Source: Polynucleobacter sp. SHI8 (GTDB lineage: Bacteria; Pseudomonadota; Gammaproteobacteria; Burkholderiales; Burkholderiaceae). Taken from it: a stretch of 64,000 nt of DNA. The notes beneath the pieces are model-generated. The model did not search any database and was not told where the DNA came from. It saw only the letters and a program-made list of their open reading frames with translations. A program made the position numbers and the translations under genes. This document shows, in pieces, positions 33,972 through 44,035 of the stretch. Location of the stretch: contig NZ_AP027204.1 of NCBI RefSeq assembly GCF_027944005.1, positions 2,170,001-2,234,000 of the forward strand. Reading direction: 5' to 3'. Positions within the stretch are counted from its first letter, which is position 1; the number at the start of each line of letters is the position of its first letter.

Positions 33972-34771
33972 TTTGCTTGCACTAATTTATTGGCCCAAGA
34001 TAAATAAGTAGGTCCATCGATATCTTGAGCGCGAGATCGCAGAATATGTTGATCTAGCTCCAATAGATCTTTATATTCTGATAAGTTGTTGGCTAAGACT
34101 TTCCTGCGTTGCGAAAAAGCTTTAGCAACAATTTTCTCTAATGCATTCCATTGCAGTTGACTCATATCAATATTTTTTTTGGGATACATGGCAACAATCG
34201 CTGAATTAACTTTTGGTGGGGGTTCAAACGCGGTTGGTGGCACTTCAAAACATAATTCCAGATGATATCGAATTTGTAACATCACTGAAAGTCGGCCATA
34301 TTCTGAATCTCCAGGCTTGGCGACCATTCTATCGATCACCTCTTTTTGCAACATAAATATTTGCTCATCAACATGTTCAATCGCATCTATCAAATGAAAC
34401 AGTAGTGGCGTAGAAATGTTGTAGGGTAAATTTCCAACAATTTTTAATCGGCCATTCGATGACGATTGTCGGATTTGCTCAAGCGCCATACTCGCCCAGT
34501 TTGCAAAATCATAATCCAATGCATCTGCTTGATAGATTGTTAATTGAGCTATATTTTTTTTCTGCCAAAATTCAATCAAATCTCGATCAATCTCAACAAC
34601 TTCGAGAGATATACCTTGCTCTAATAATGGGAGTGTCATTGCACCTAAACCCGGTCCAATTTCAATAATACGATCTCCAGAACCTGGATGAATACGAGCG
34701 ATGATGGCATCAATGATGGATGCATCCGTCAAAAAGTGTTGGCCGAATCGCTTACGTGCCTGATGAGCCAT
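33962..34771 (-). CDS. rsmA: 16S rRNA dimethyladenosine transferase
   Basis: A 269-residue methyltransferase that dimethylates A1518 and A1519 of 16S rRNA. It has RKRFGQHFLTD at the start, the SAM motif IIEIGPGLGAMT (about 35-46), the catalytic NLPYNIS, and the C-terminal helical domain with AFSQRRKVLANN. It overlaps the pdxA end by 20 bases on the same strand, so it lies in the lptD-surA-pdxA-rsmA operon. Confidence 0.96.
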   Translation of the reverse strand: MAHQARKRFGQHFLTDASIIDAIIARIHPGSGDRIIEIGPGLGAMTLPLLEQGISLEVVEIDRDLIEFWQKKNIAQLTIYQADALDYDFANWASMALEQIRQSSSNGRLKIVGNLPYNISTPLLFHLIDAIEHVDEQIFMLQKEVIDRMVAKPGDSEYGRLSVMLQIRYHLELCFEVPPTAFEPPPKVNSAIVAMYPKKNIDMSQLQWNALEKIVAKAFSQRRKVLANNLSEYKDLLELDQHILRSRAQDIDGPTYLSWANKLVQANQQ

Positions 34772-35741
34772 TTTTTACCATTTGATAAGCTAGCTGCAAG
34801 GCTTGATACATACTCCCAATATCTGCATTGCCATTTGCGGAGATATCAAGTGCAGTTCCATGATCAACAGAAGTTCGAATGATCGGCAAACCTAATGTTA
34901 CATTTACACCTCGTCCAAAAGTAGCCATCTTAAGTGGGATCAATCCTTGATCGTGATACATAGCCAAAAATACATCCACTTGCTCGATATTTTTATATCT
35001 AAATAATGTATCTCCTGGAAATGGTCCAGAAACATCTATACCCAGAGCTTTGGCTTTTTGAATTGCAGGGGTAATTATTTCAATTTCTTCTCTACCTAAA
35101 TACCCTCCTTCACCAGCATGCGGATTTAATCCTGCTACTGCAATACTAGGCTGAGGTAAGCCGAAGTAATGCTTACAACTTTGATCAATAATTTGAATTG
35201 TTTCTAAGATATCTTCTGTATTGATTGATTGCGCAATGTCTTTTAAAGCAATATGAGTTGTCGCTAAAGCCACGCGCATGAGGCAATTCGTGTGTTCTTT
35301 TGGTAAATCAATCTCGCCACACAACATCATGACAACTTTAGAAACTCCCGCCTTGCTAGCAAGGTATTCGGTATGGCCAGTGAAGTCCATGCCGAAGTCA
35401 TTAATAATACTTTTTTGTAAAGGCGCTGTAACCATTGCATCATACTGATGCGACTGACATCCCTCATAAGCTTTATCTAGTAACTGAATAACATAAGAAG
35501 CATTTTTAACATTTAAACGCCCCAAGCGATTGGCATCAATTAAGGGAATATGGTCAATAGTTAATCTTGAAGATGTTTTTTCTGAAATATAGGGGTTAAA
35601 TAATTGCTGATCACCAAGAATCTCTATGGAGACATCTTCTTTATCTTTAATGAACTGTTGAGCTGCTTGGAAACTAATTTGAGGGCCTATGCCTGCTGGC
35701 TCTCCAGATGTGATAACTAATCGAATAAGATCATTTTTCAT
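34752..35741 (-). CDS. pdxA: 4-hydroxythreonine-4-phosphate dehydrogenase
   Basis: A 329-residue NAD-dependent enzyme of pyridoxal 5'-phosphate synthesis. Family blocks are TSGEPAGIGP at the start, FTGHTEYLA, AGLNPHAGEGG and AMYHDQGLIPLK with metal-binding histidines, and SVDHGTALDI near the end. It is the third gene of lptD-surA-pdxA-rsmA, 3 bases after the surA stop. Confidence 0.96.
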   Translation of the reverse strand: MKNDLIRLVITSGEPAGIGPQISFQAAQQFIKDKEDVSIEILGDQQLFNPYISEKTSSRLTIDHIPLIDANRLGRLNVKNASYVIQLLDKAYEGCQSHQYDAMVTAPLQKSIINDFGMDFTGHTEYLASKAGVSKVVMMLCGEIDLPKEHTNCLMRVALATTHIALKDIAQSINTEDILETIQIIDQSCKHYFGLPQPSIAVAGLNPHAGEGGYLGREEIEIITPAIQKAKALGIDVSGPFPGDTLFRYKNIEQVDVFLAMYHDQGLIPLKMATFGRGVNVTLGLPIIRTSVDHGTALDISANGNADIGSMYQALQLAYQMVKNGSSGT

Positions 35742-35744
35742 ATC

Positions 35745-37265
35745 CTATTTAGTCATAGTATATGGTGGTCTTAATTCAATGGTGGCATTATCTCTTAGCT
35801 CTCTGATCCAATCTTCATTCGCCTGGACTAACTTAGATTGTCTTAAGGCAGCACTCGCATACTCTTTTTGTTGAGCCGCCGTCACTTCAGACTGACGGCG
35901 ATTAATCAATTGCACAATATGCCAACCAAATTCAGTTTGAAATGGGTCACTTAACTCCCCTGGATTTAAGCGACTTAGAGCAACATCTACCTCAGGTGGA
36001 ACTTGTCCGGGAGAGATCCAGCCAAGATAACCTTGATTTTTGACCACATTAGGGTCCTCAGAATATTTTTTGGCAATGTCAGTAAAGTTGACTGTCTTCG
36101 CTTTAATTTGATCTCTGAATGTTTTTAATCTGCGAATAACCTCTTCTTCATTAGCGCCCTGTTTAACCGTCAACATCATTTGGTTCGCTTCACTTTGCGT
36201 AATAAAAATAGATTCTGATTTGTTATTCTGAGATGCGGTTGTCGAAGCACTTGATTTTCGATCCAACACTTTTAAAATATGAAATCCTGCAGCTGTCTTG
36301 ATGACTTTGGGCGCTAAACCTCCAGCACTTAATCCATTAGTTGCTTCTACAAATACTTGTGGAAGACGATCGTTTGTACGATAACCTAAATCTTGTACAC
36401 GAATAGTTTTATCTGAAGTCGCTAATTGATTTGCAAATTTCATGAATTCAGCTTCTTTAGACGTTTGATCGTAAATCGTCTGTGCTTTGGCTTGAAGTGC
36501 TAGGATTTCAGCATTACTAGACCCCGTAGGAATTGGAATCAGTATTTGAGCAATATCAATCATTTCAGGCTCTACAGTTCCTGAAGCTTCATTAGATTGT
36601 GGTCTTTTAATTTGAGTATTAATAAAGGCATCAATTTCAGCATCAGATATTTTTATTTTGCTGTCAACAGATCTTTCTCTATATCTAGAAATAACTACTT
36701 CTCGACGAATACTTTGTTTATATTTATCCCAGCTAGTACCACTTTTCTCAGTTGCAATTTTGAATTGCTCTAGGGTTAATTTATTTTGGGTGGCAATATT
36801 AGTAAGAATATTTTCCAGTTCTTGCTCTAAGACTCTCACACCCAAAATAGTTGCTTCTTGATACATAATACTTTCGTCAATGAGTCTTTCTAAGACTTCT
36901 TTTTGGACAACATCTTTGCTTGGTAAAGGTTTTTTTGCCTCGGTAAACTGCTTGGTTATTAACTCGACTCGATTTTTTAACTCATGTTCTGTTATCACTT
37001 CACGATTAACAACTGCAATCACACGATCAATATCATTAGGATTAGCTTTATTATTTACATCCTTATTTACAATGATTTGATTTGTATTTGTTGCCGCGGC
37101 TGTAGTTGAGGTTACTGCCGGTGTATTTGATTTTGCACTTTTTTTATCTTTTGTTTGTGAAAACGCACTGGCGCCAAGACAAGCAAATATACAAAAGGTA
37201 ATTACATATTTCACGAATTGTTGTTGCGTTTGTAAATAAAACAAGTGGTTCTCTCTTTTACTCAT
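35745..37265 (-). CDS. surA: Periplasmic chaperone / peptidyl-prolyl isomerase SurA
   Basis: A 506-residue exported protein. The ATG at 37265 overlaps the lptD stop (ATGAGTAA), preferred over the TTG at 37274. A signal peptide (to about ASAFSQ) is followed by a Ser/Thr/Asn-rich linker, a SurA N-terminal chaperone domain (IDRVIAVVNREVITEHEL), and two parvulin domains (about 235-345 and 365-475; the second has KKYSEDP and LGWISPGQVPPE). It delivers outer-membrane proteins such as LptD to the assembly machinery, matching its operon position. Confidence 0.95.
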   Translation of the reverse strand: MSKRENHLFYLQTQQQFVKYVITFCIFACLGASAFSQTKDKKSAKSNTPAVTSTTAAATNTNQIIVNKDVNNKANPNDIDRVIAVVNREVITEHELKNRVELITKQFTEAKKPLPSKDVVQKEVLERLIDESIMYQEATILGVRVLEQELENILTNIATQNKLTLEQFKIATEKSGTSWDKYKQSIRREVVISRYRERSVDSKIKISDAEIDAFINTQIKRPQSNEASGTVEPEMIDIAQILIPIPTGSSNAEILALQAKAQTIYDQTSKEAEFMKFANQLATSDKTIRVQDLGYRTNDRLPQVFVEATNGLSAGGLAPKVIKTAAGFHILKVLDRKSSASTTASQNNKSESIFITQSEANQMMLTVKQGANEEEVIRRLKTFRDQIKAKTVNFTDIAKKYSEDPNVVKNQGYLGWISPGQVPPEVDVALSRLNPGELSDPFQTEFGWHIVQLINRRQSEVTAAQQKEYASAALRQSKLVQANEDWIRELRDNATIELRPPYTMTK

Positions 37266-39624
37266 AAGTTTCAAATCTAGTCAATGGTAACGGTTTTTGA
37301 CTCACAGGTACATAGCCTGGGATATTCAATCGCATAATATCGATTGGATTATTACCCACTCCCGTTAACCCCTTAAATTCTAATTGGAAAAAAATCTGGG
37401 TTGTAGAGGTCTGAGATGTATTAACAAATCGATTTAAAGCAACCCTAAATGCCCAACAGTCTTGATCATACTCAAAACCAGCCAGTGTATTCAGGGTTTG
37501 TTGAGTGACTTTATCAAAGTTCCATCGTCCAATGGCATATAAAGAATTTGTTAAAGGCCATTGTCCAGAAAGTTCATATTGATAAATCGAAGTTGTCATG
37601 GCATTTGTGTCGTAATTATATCGATAACTTGCATTTAACATCTTGCGTGGTGCAGGGCGCCAGCTCGCAGTTGTTGAAGATTGGACTGTTCTATTTAAGT
37701 CTTGACTAAATTGGTTAGCAAAATCTAAGTTGATATTGCCACTCAAGCGAGTAGATAAGCCAAATAACAGGTCAGAATAGCCTGGGGGATTGACTTGGTC
37801 ACCATACAAACCAACGCGCTGTCCTTTAAAGTCGAAGCGTTGAGCCACAGTACCTCGTATTCTTTCGACACCTGTATCTGCATCCAAAATTTTGGAAGAT
37901 ACTCCAACCGTCAATTTGTTATTGTCTGCAATTCGATCATTACCTACAAAGGTATTTTCAGAGAAAATTTGTGCAAATCCAAATCCTGCAGAAGCGGTAT
38001 CAAAGAGTGGAATTTGGGTTTGATTCACATAGGGAGAATAGACGTAAAAAGCTCTTGGCTCTAGAGTAACTATCATATCCCTACCAAAAATAGACTTTAA
38101 TTCTGGAGCATCTCGCTCAAAGAAAACTCCAGAATCGAGACTCATAATGGGTAATGCAAAACTTTGATTGAGTCCAGGATAGTTTTCATTACCAATCATA
38201 TTGTAGGTGTTAGCTCGCACACTTATCTTTGGGGTTACGTAGTAGCCAGGCGTTGTAAATGGCATACTAATGCTGGTATTAATAAATCCGCGATCAGCAG
38301 CAGCATAGCCACGATTTGGGATTGCCAATCCAGGAGCATCAAGAGGTCCGGAATAACTAAATCGAGTCAAGTTACCTTGAAAGGTAAAAATGGAGCCATT
38401 CCAATCTAAATTACGATATAAAGCATTTAATTCTGGCTCACGATCATAAGGAGCTACAACAATATTGTTGGGATCGGGTTGTAGGGTTTGATATTTTTGT
38501 ACTCGGGTCAAAAAGCTCCAACCGGAGACATTGTAGTTAACCCCAGCCTCTTGAGTAAACTGCCTCGTAACTGCTTGGCCAATCGTTCTTCCTAAATCAT
38601 CGGCATAATTATCATCAGATACACGGCTGATATTGGCATATGCTGTAACACCAGATGCAATCAGTTGTTGATGTTGCCAAGTGTACGCCCAGCGACTAGC
38701 TCCATAAGAGCTGTCATTAGGTAAATACTCGCCCTTAAGTACACCAGAATAAGTTGGTTCTAAATAACGAAACTCGCCACCAAGTTGAACCCCTCTTTTA
38801 GACATATATCGTGGATAGAGTGTTAAATCTCGATTCGGTGCAATATTAAGGTAATACGGCGCAGTCATGTCAAGTCCCGTATTTGTGTTAACACCAATCG
38901 TTGGGGCTAAAAAGCCAGAACGGCGATTATCACTAATCGGTATCGAGAAATAAGGCATATAAAATACTGGAGTATTAAAAAAATGTAATACGCCATCTTC
39001 ACCAGTCGCATCATTCGTCGACTGATCAATCAACATATCTTTTGAAGAGAAATACCAATCATAGTTTCCTGGATTGCAGGTTGAGTATGTTGGCTTCGTC
39101 AAATACGTACGATCTTCATCCAAGAAATCTGCCCGATCTGCATAGCCACTGCCTCGAGTCTGCTTAAGTTCATACTCTGGCTTTTCCATCCACCCCTGTT
39201 TAGAGTCCATTTGTATTTGCCCCTTAGGGCCAGCAAAAGAAGCTGTAGGTTTATTAATTTTTACATTACCCTCGCCCTTAGCAATATCCGTATCAAGGTT
39301 GTAATCTAATTCGTTCCCTTTAATCACAGTGCCATTCCGACGAATCTCAGCATCTTTTTTGAGGATCATGTTTCGATCATTCACCCCTTCGATTTCTTGA
39401 CTTTTAGTGAAGGTCACTGCCTGATCGTCTGGAATTTTTACTTGTTCATGAATCTCGTCATCCAACTTCAAAGCAAGGGGTTTTTTCAAAAAACGTGAAT
39501 TTTGCTCACTTGCACCGTAAACTGGCATTTGCATGCAAAATAATGCAATTGGCAAAGCGTATGCCCACCCACGCACTTGAAAATGGATGAACTGATGAAG
39601 GTGGGATGAGTATGATTTTGACAT
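37258..39624 (-). CDS. lptD: LPS-assembly protein LptD
   Basis: A 788-residue outer-membrane beta-barrel that inserts LPS into the outer leaflet. A signal peptide (cleavage near VYGA) is followed by the jelly-roll OstA domain (about 80-190) and the barrel. The mature protein has only two cysteines: TYSTCNPG after the jelly roll and DQDCWAFR near the end. E. coli LptD has four cysteines, so at most one disulfide can form here, linking the periplasmic domain to the barrel. It is divergent from amgK. Confidence 0.95.
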   Translation of the reverse strand: MSKSYSSHLHQFIHFQVRGWAYALPIALFCMQMPVYGASEQNSRFLKKPLALKLDDEIHEQVKIPDDQAVTFTKSQEIEGVNDRNMILKKDAEIRRNGTVIKGNELDYNLDTDIAKGEGNVKINKPTASFAGPKGQIQMDSKQGWMEKPEYELKQTRGSGYADRADFLDEDRTYLTKPTYSTCNPGNYDWYFSSKDMLIDQSTNDATGEDGVLHFFNTPVFYMPYFSIPISDNRRSGFLAPTIGVNTNTGLDMTAPYYLNIAPNRDLTLYPRYMSKRGVQLGGEFRYLEPTYSGVLKGEYLPNDSSYGASRWAYTWQHQQLIASGVTAYANISRVSDDNYADDLGRTIGQAVTRQFTQEAGVNYNVSGWSFLTRVQKYQTLQPDPNNIVVAPYDREPELNALYRNLDWNGSIFTFQGNLTRFSYSGPLDAPGLAIPNRGYAAADRGFINTSISMPFTTPGYYVTPKISVRANTYNMIGNENYPGLNQSFALPIMSLDSGVFFERDAPELKSIFGRDMIVTLEPRAFYVYSPYVNQTQIPLFDTASAGFGFAQIFSENTFVGNDRIADNNKLTVGVSSKILDADTGVERIRGTVAQRFDFKGQRVGLYGDQVNPPGYSDLLFGLSTRLSGNINLDFANQFSQDLNRTVQSSTTASWRPAPRKMLNASYRYNYDTNAMTTSIYQYELSGQWPLTNSLYAIGRWNFDKVTQQTLNTLAGFEYDQDCWAFRVALNRFVNTSQTSTTQIFFQLEFKGLTGVGNNPIDIMRLNIPGYVPVSQKPLPLTRFETYE

Positions 39625-39658
39625 TTAATTCTCTAACCCATTTATTATACGAATCATT

Positions 39659-40678
39659 ATGCAAGATACTCGTTTTGAATCCCTGAAACTTTGGTTAAAA
39701 TCCCTGCCAATTGAGCATGGAATTGATATTAACTCTATTACACCAGCCTCCAGTGACGCCAGCTTCCGTCGATATTTTCGTGTTCTTACCTCTAATCCTG
39801 GATCCTCAAGCTTAATTGTGATGGACGCCCCAACGGATAAAGAAGATTCACAGCCTTTTGTCCATGTTGCTCAATTATTGCTTGAAGCAAAAATTGAGGT
39901 TCCAAAATTGCATGAAGTCAATTTGACCGATGGTTTTTTATTGCTTGGTGACCTTGGTACAAAGACCCTGTTTTCTGAAATTACCCCTGAAAATGCCCCA
40001 CTTTTTTATAAAAAAGTAACACAATCACTGATAAAGCTTCAAAAAAATACCCAAACACATCAATTACCTTTATACGATGATGTCCTTTTAAGGCGAGAAC
40101 TTCAACTGTTTCCTGACTGGTATCTCTCCAAGCATCTCAATTACCTAATGACAGAAAAAGAAGTTCAAGACTTAAATCATCTATTTGATAGTCTTATAGA
40201 AAATATCTTGCAACAGCCAAACGTATTTGTGCATCGCGACTTTCACTCACGCAATCTGATGATTACTCCCGATAACGAGATCGGTGTGCTTGACTTTCAA
40301 GATGCTGTAATGGGTCCAATTACCTATGATTTAGTTTCCATTTTCCGAGATGCCTATCTTGGCTGGACTGAAGAACAACAGGTCGATTGGGTAGTGAGGT
40401 ATTGGGAAGCAGCAAAAAATGAAAATTTACCAGTTAACCCTGATTTTGGAGAATTTTATAAAGATTTTGAATGGATGGGTCTGCAACGTCATCTCAAAGT
40501 ATTAGGGATTTTTGCTCGACTCTTTCATCGAGATGGAAAAGATGGTTATCTGAAAGATTTACCTTTGGTACTTAGTTATACAGAAAAAGTTGCGCAGCGT
40601 TACTCTATGTTTAGGCCGCTAGTAAGGATTTTAGATAATGCCCAAAAACGTCAACGACCTGATGGACTAACTTTTTAA
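39659..40678 (+). CDS. amgK: Anomeric MurNAc/GlcNAc kinase (AmgK-like phosphotransferase)
   Basis: A 339-residue aminoglycoside-phosphotransferase-fold sugar kinase. It has ASDASFRRYFRV near residue 30, the Brenner motif FVHRDFHSRNLMI (about 190-202) and the metal motif GVLDFQDAVMGPITYDLVS (about 209-227). In Pseudomonas AmgK phosphorylates cell-wall sugars at C1 for recycling to UDP-MurNAc. The pairing with a MurU-like gene, whose ATG shares one base with this stop, supports that role. Confidence 0.88.
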   Translation: MQDTRFESLKLWLKSLPIEHGIDINSITPASSDASFRRYFRVLTSNPGSSSLIVMDAPTDKEDSQPFVHVAQLLLEAKIEVPKLHEVNLTDGFLLLGDLGTKTLFSEITPENAPLFYKKVTQSLIKLQKNTQTHQLPLYDDVLLRRELQLFPDWYLSKHLNYLMTEKEVQDLNHLFDSLIENILQQPNVFVHRDFHSRNLMITPDNEIGVLDFQDAVMGPITYDLVSIFRDAYLGWTEEQQVDWVVRYWEAAKNENLPVNPDFGEFYKDFEWMGLQRHLKVLGIFARLFHRDGKDGYLKDLPLVLSYTEKVAQRYSMFRPLVRILDNAQKRQRPDGLTF

Positions 40679-41427
40679 TGATGAAGATGACTTTTTTTTC
40701 AGATTTTCCAGTGATGATTCTTGCTGCAGGCCGCGGTGAACGTATGCGTCCCTTAACAGATCACTTACCCAAACCTATGCTGGAGATACACGGAAAAAGC
40801 CTGCTTCAATATCATCTAGAAGGATTAAAGAGGTATGGATTTGAACATGTTGTGATTAATCATGCCTGGCTAGGAAATAAGATAGAAGATGCTTTTGGCA
40901 ATGGGCAATCGATGGGCTTAAATATTCAATACTCCAAAGAGGAGACTGCCCTAGAAACTGCTGGCGGTATTGCTCAAGCTCTACCTTTATTAAATCCAAG
41001 TGATTATTTTTTTGTGATCAATGGCGATACTTTTATTCCTCACTTTCCTTTTGATCGTATTCAGGATATTGTTGAACAAATCAGAATTGATCACTCTGAG
41101 GGGTCTCAAGCTTTACTTGCCTATTTATTTTTAGTAAAAAATCCACCGCACCATCCGCAGGGTGATTTTTATTTGTTACCACCAAAAATATTTTCCGACG
41201 ATCAACTAAAAAATAATCCCCTTAGACAATCAAAATCCACTTTTTCTGGGGCAGGTATTTATCATAAAAGTTTGTTTGCAGATCTTGAAGTAAAGCAAAA
41301 GGCACCCCTAGCACCTCTTTTAAAAAAGGCTATGGGAAATTTATTAGTTGAGGGGGAATTGTTGTCCTGTGCATGGCACGATGTTGGAACACCTGATAGA
41401 CTTTTAGCATTGAATCAAACCAATTAA
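40678..41427 (+). CDS. murU: N-acetylmuramate alpha-1-phosphate uridylyltransferase (MurU-like)
   Basis: A 249-residue nucleotidyltransferase. The N terminus has MILAAGRGERMRPLTDHLPKPM, with the signature GRGERMRP and catalytic Lys in PKPM; VINGDTF gives the metal-binding Asp, and the end DVGTPDRLLALN is typical. It would convert MurNAc-1-phosphate to UDP-MurNAc, the step after AmgK. The two genes overlap by one base. The sugar is inferred from the neighbour. Confidence 0.87.
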   Translation: MMKMTFFSDFPVMILAAGRGERMRPLTDHLPKPMLEIHGKSLLQYHLEGLKRYGFEHVVINHAWLGNKIEDAFGNGQSMGLNIQYSKEETALETAGGIAQALPLLNPSDYFFVINGDTFIPHFPFDRIQDIVEQIRIDHSEGSQALLAYLFLVKNPPHHPQGDFYLLPPKIFSDDQLKNNPLRQSKSTFSGAGIYHKSLFADLEVKQKAPLAPLLKKAMGNLLVEGELLSCAWHDVGTPDRLLALNQTN

Positions 41428-41436
41428 GCAAACCAT

Positions 41437-42795
41437 ATGACGAACTCTTTTAACCTCTTCACTGCCCGTCGCGATGCCTTAGCACGCATGGTACGCCAAA
41501 TATCAGGAAGCGGTATTGTCATCTTAAATACTTCTCCGGAGCTTTCTAGAAATAGGGATAGTGATTTTCCGTATCGTCACGATAGTGATTTCTATTACTT
41601 AACAGGCTTCGATGAACCGCAGGCTTATGTGGTCTTGCAAGTCAATCCGGACAACGTGATAAGTCATCTATTTTGTCGCCCGAAAAATATCGAGCGTGAA
41701 ATTTGGGATGGTATTCGTTTAGGTCCAGAGGCTGCGCCTAAGGCTCTTGGAGTCAACTTTGGATATTCGATAGATGAAATCAATGTCGTTATGCCGGAAC
41801 TCATGACGAATTTCATGCATATTTACTACCGAACTGCGTCCTCATCACAACTGGATGATCAGATGCGCGGCTGGGTAGGGCAACTGGCAAATAAATCACG
41901 TCAAGGGATACAAACTCCAACTGAATTTCATAACATTGAAAAATTAATTCATGAGCAACGCTTGTTTAAAGATGACTCTGAAATTTCTATTATGCGCAAG
42001 TCAGCAAAGATTGCGGCTCAAGGGCATCTTATGGCAATGCAAACTTGTAAGCCTGGACTGCAAGAATTTCATCTAGAAGCATCTCTTCTATATCAATTTA
42101 GAAAACATGGCGCGCAATCAGTTGCCTATAACAGTATCGTTGCTGCTGGAGAAAATGCCTGTATTTTGCATTATCGAGCAGGGAACTCTTTCTTAAAAGA
42201 TGGTGATCTTTGTTTAATTGATGCTGGTTGTGAACTCGACAGTTATGCCTCTGATATTACAAGAACATTCCCTGTGAATGGAAAATTTTCAGCACCACAA
42301 CAACAAGTTTATGAAATCGTTTTAGCGGCACAAGAAAGCGCTCTTGAAATGTGTTTTTCTGGCAATAACTTTCAACAGCCCCATGAAGCTGCGCTAAAAG
42401 TGCTTACTCAAGGTTTATTTGATATGAAGGTTCTGAACTACAATCAACATGGAAGTGTAGAAGATGCTATCAAGTCAGATGCCTATAAACCCTATTACAT
42501 GCACCGAACGAGTCATTGGTTGGGGATGGATGTCCATGATGTAGGCTCCTATCGAGAGCCCAATGACCCTCATTTAGGATCGCGTATTCTGCGACCTGGC
42601 ATGGTTCTAACTATCGAGCCTGGTTTATATTTCCGACCATCTCCTGAAGTTCCTGAAATATTTTGGAACATAGGCATTCGTATCGAAGATGATGTCGTGA
42701 TAGGAGCCTCCAATTATGAAATTTTATCCCGTGATGTTCCCGTCAAAGTTTCTGAAATTGAATATTGGATGGCAAACGGATCTATGCAAATATGA
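41437..42795 (+). CDS. pepP: Xaa-Pro aminopeptidase
   Basis: A 452-residue metallopeptidase that removes an N-terminal residue before proline. The N-terminal aminopeptidase P domain (RHDSDFYYLTGFDEP) is followed by the pita-bread fold with all metal ligands: DAGCELDSYASDITRTFP (two Asp), HRTSHWLGMDVHDVG (His), LTIEPGLY (Glu) and IRIEDDV (Glu). Its stop overlaps the next ATG by 4 bases. Confidence 0.95.
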   Translation: MTNSFNLFTARRDALARMVRQISGSGIVILNTSPELSRNRDSDFPYRHDSDFYYLTGFDEPQAYVVLQVNPDNVISHLFCRPKNIEREIWDGIRLGPEAAPKALGVNFGYSIDEINVVMPELMTNFMHIYYRTASSSQLDDQMRGWVGQLANKSRQGIQTPTEFHNIEKLIHEQRLFKDDSEISIMRKSAKIAAQGHLMAMQTCKPGLQEFHLEASLLYQFRKHGAQSVAYNSIVAAGENACILHYRAGNSFLKDGDLCLIDAGCELDSYASDITRTFPVNGKFSAPQQQVYEIVLAAQESALEMCFSGNNFQQPHEAALKVLTQGLFDMKVLNYNQHGSVEDAIKSDAYKPYYMHRTSHWLGMDVHDVGSYREPNDPHLGSRILRPGMVLTIEPGLYFRPSPEVPEIFWNIGIRIEDDVVIGASNYEILSRDVPVKVSEIEYWMANGSMQI

Positions 42796-43958
42796 TCGAT
42801 AAATTTCAATCGGCTCAGGTTGTGATTGAAGGAGCAGGTCCTGTTGGTCTTGCATGCAGTATTTTACTTTTACAAAACAACCCAGATCTCAAATTAATCC
42901 TGATTGATAAAAATCCCGCATCAGACGATTTCTTAGAAAATGCAGATACCCGTGGTATTGCAATATCAGAAGGGTCAAAACAGTTACTTCAAAATATGGA
43001 TGCCTGGGTAGATTATGCACCAGCGATTCATCAAGTCCATGTATCACAAAAAGGTCATTTTGGTAGAACCGTGATGGATTGTACAGAAATTGCTCAACAT
43101 GCTTTAGGTCATATTGTTCGTTACCGAGATATTCTTTTATCACTGCGCAATCAATTGCGGTATTTAGAATCTAAATCAAATTCTTTTATTTGGCTCAAAG
43201 ATATTGATGCGACATTTTCTATGCCGAGTATTTCTTCTAATACATGTTTAATTCATGCTGACGGAGGACTGTTTCATGAACAATCGGCGAAGGATATTCA
43301 TAAAGATTATGGTCAATCAGCATTAGTTGGGTGGTTAGACGTTAAAGATGTTAAACCCAATATGGCTTGGGAGCGTTTTACAGAAGATGGTCCAATTGCC
43401 ATTCTTCCTCACCATCAGGGACAAAACACGAAAAACTTCGTATGGTGTGCGCCTAAAGAAAAAATTGATCAACTTACTCATCTCCCTGATCAAGAATTTT
43501 TAACACAATTAAAAAATGCTGTCCAATTACCTATTGGGCATTTTTTAAGTGTGAATCAAAGAAGGTCTTATCCTTTGGGTCTCAATATAAAAAAAGAAAT
43601 TATCAAAGGCAATGAAGTTTGGATTGGTAATGCTGCTCAAACTTTACATCCCGTGGCTGGTCAAGGACTTAATTTAGGTCTACGAGATGCCTTTACTTTG
43701 GCGCGTTTATTAAATTCCATTTACGCAAAATCATCTATTGACTCAATCCATGATGTGCAAAGCACACTCAAAGAGTATCAAAAACAAAGGTCTCGGGATC
43801 GTCAAACCACCATTCAGGTGACTGATTTAATGGCGAGTGTGTTTACGTCTACTTTGTTCCCAATTGTCATAGGTCGTGGCATAGCGCTTTCTGCTTTGCA
43901 GTGGCTCCCGCCTATTAAGAGTCTATTAGCTAGACAAATGATGTTTGGACAACGGTAA
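42792..43958 (+). CDS. UbiH/UbiF/VisC-family FAD-dependent monooxygenase
   Basis: A 388-residue flavoprotein, probably of ubiquinone ring hydroxylation. The ATG at 42792 overlaps the pepP stop (ATGA), better than the TTG 27 bases upstream. It has the FAD motif VIEGAGPVGLACS and the second FAD block GNAAQTLHPVAGQGLNLGLRDA. The position pepP-ubiH-like-dusB is common in Burkholderiales. The ring position hydroxylated (UbiH, UbiF or UbiI) cannot be told from sequence by eye. Confidence 0.88.
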   Translation: MIDKFQSAQVVIEGAGPVGLACSILLLQNNPDLKLILIDKNPASDDFLENADTRGIAISEGSKQLLQNMDAWVDYAPAIHQVHVSQKGHFGRTVMDCTEIAQHALGHIVRYRDILLSLRNQLRYLESKSNSFIWLKDIDATFSMPSISSNTCLIHADGGLFHEQSAKDIHKDYGQSALVGWLDVKDVKPNMAWERFTEDGPIAILPHHQGQNTKNFVWCAPKEKIDQLTHLPDQEFLTQLKNAVQLPIGHFLSVNQRRSYPLGLNIKKEIIKGNEVWIGNAAQTLHPVAGQGLNLGLRDAFTLARLLNSIYAKSSIDSIHDVQSTLKEYQKQRSRDRQTTIQVTDLMASVFTSTLFPIVIGRGIALSALQWLPPIKSLLARQMMFGQR

Positions 43959-43962
43959 ATTC

Positions 43963-43985
43963 ATTTGCCTAAATTTTAGGCAAAT
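43963..43985. repeat. Inverted repeat between the ubiH-like gene and dusB
   Basis: ATTTGCCTAA and TTAGGCAAAT are perfect inverted copies around a 3-base loop. The sequence after it is A/T-rich but lacks a T-run, so it may be a weak terminator or a regulator site in front of dusB-fis. Confidence 0.4.
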
Positions 43986-44035
43986 ATTAAAAATTGTGCT
44001 AAAGTTCTCCTTCTTCCCATTTAACATGGTTAATT

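Noticed and set aside
43963..43985. Terminator between the ubiH-like gene and dusB
   Set aside because: The hairpin is perfect but lacks a T-run on either strand, so it is listed only as an inverted repeat.
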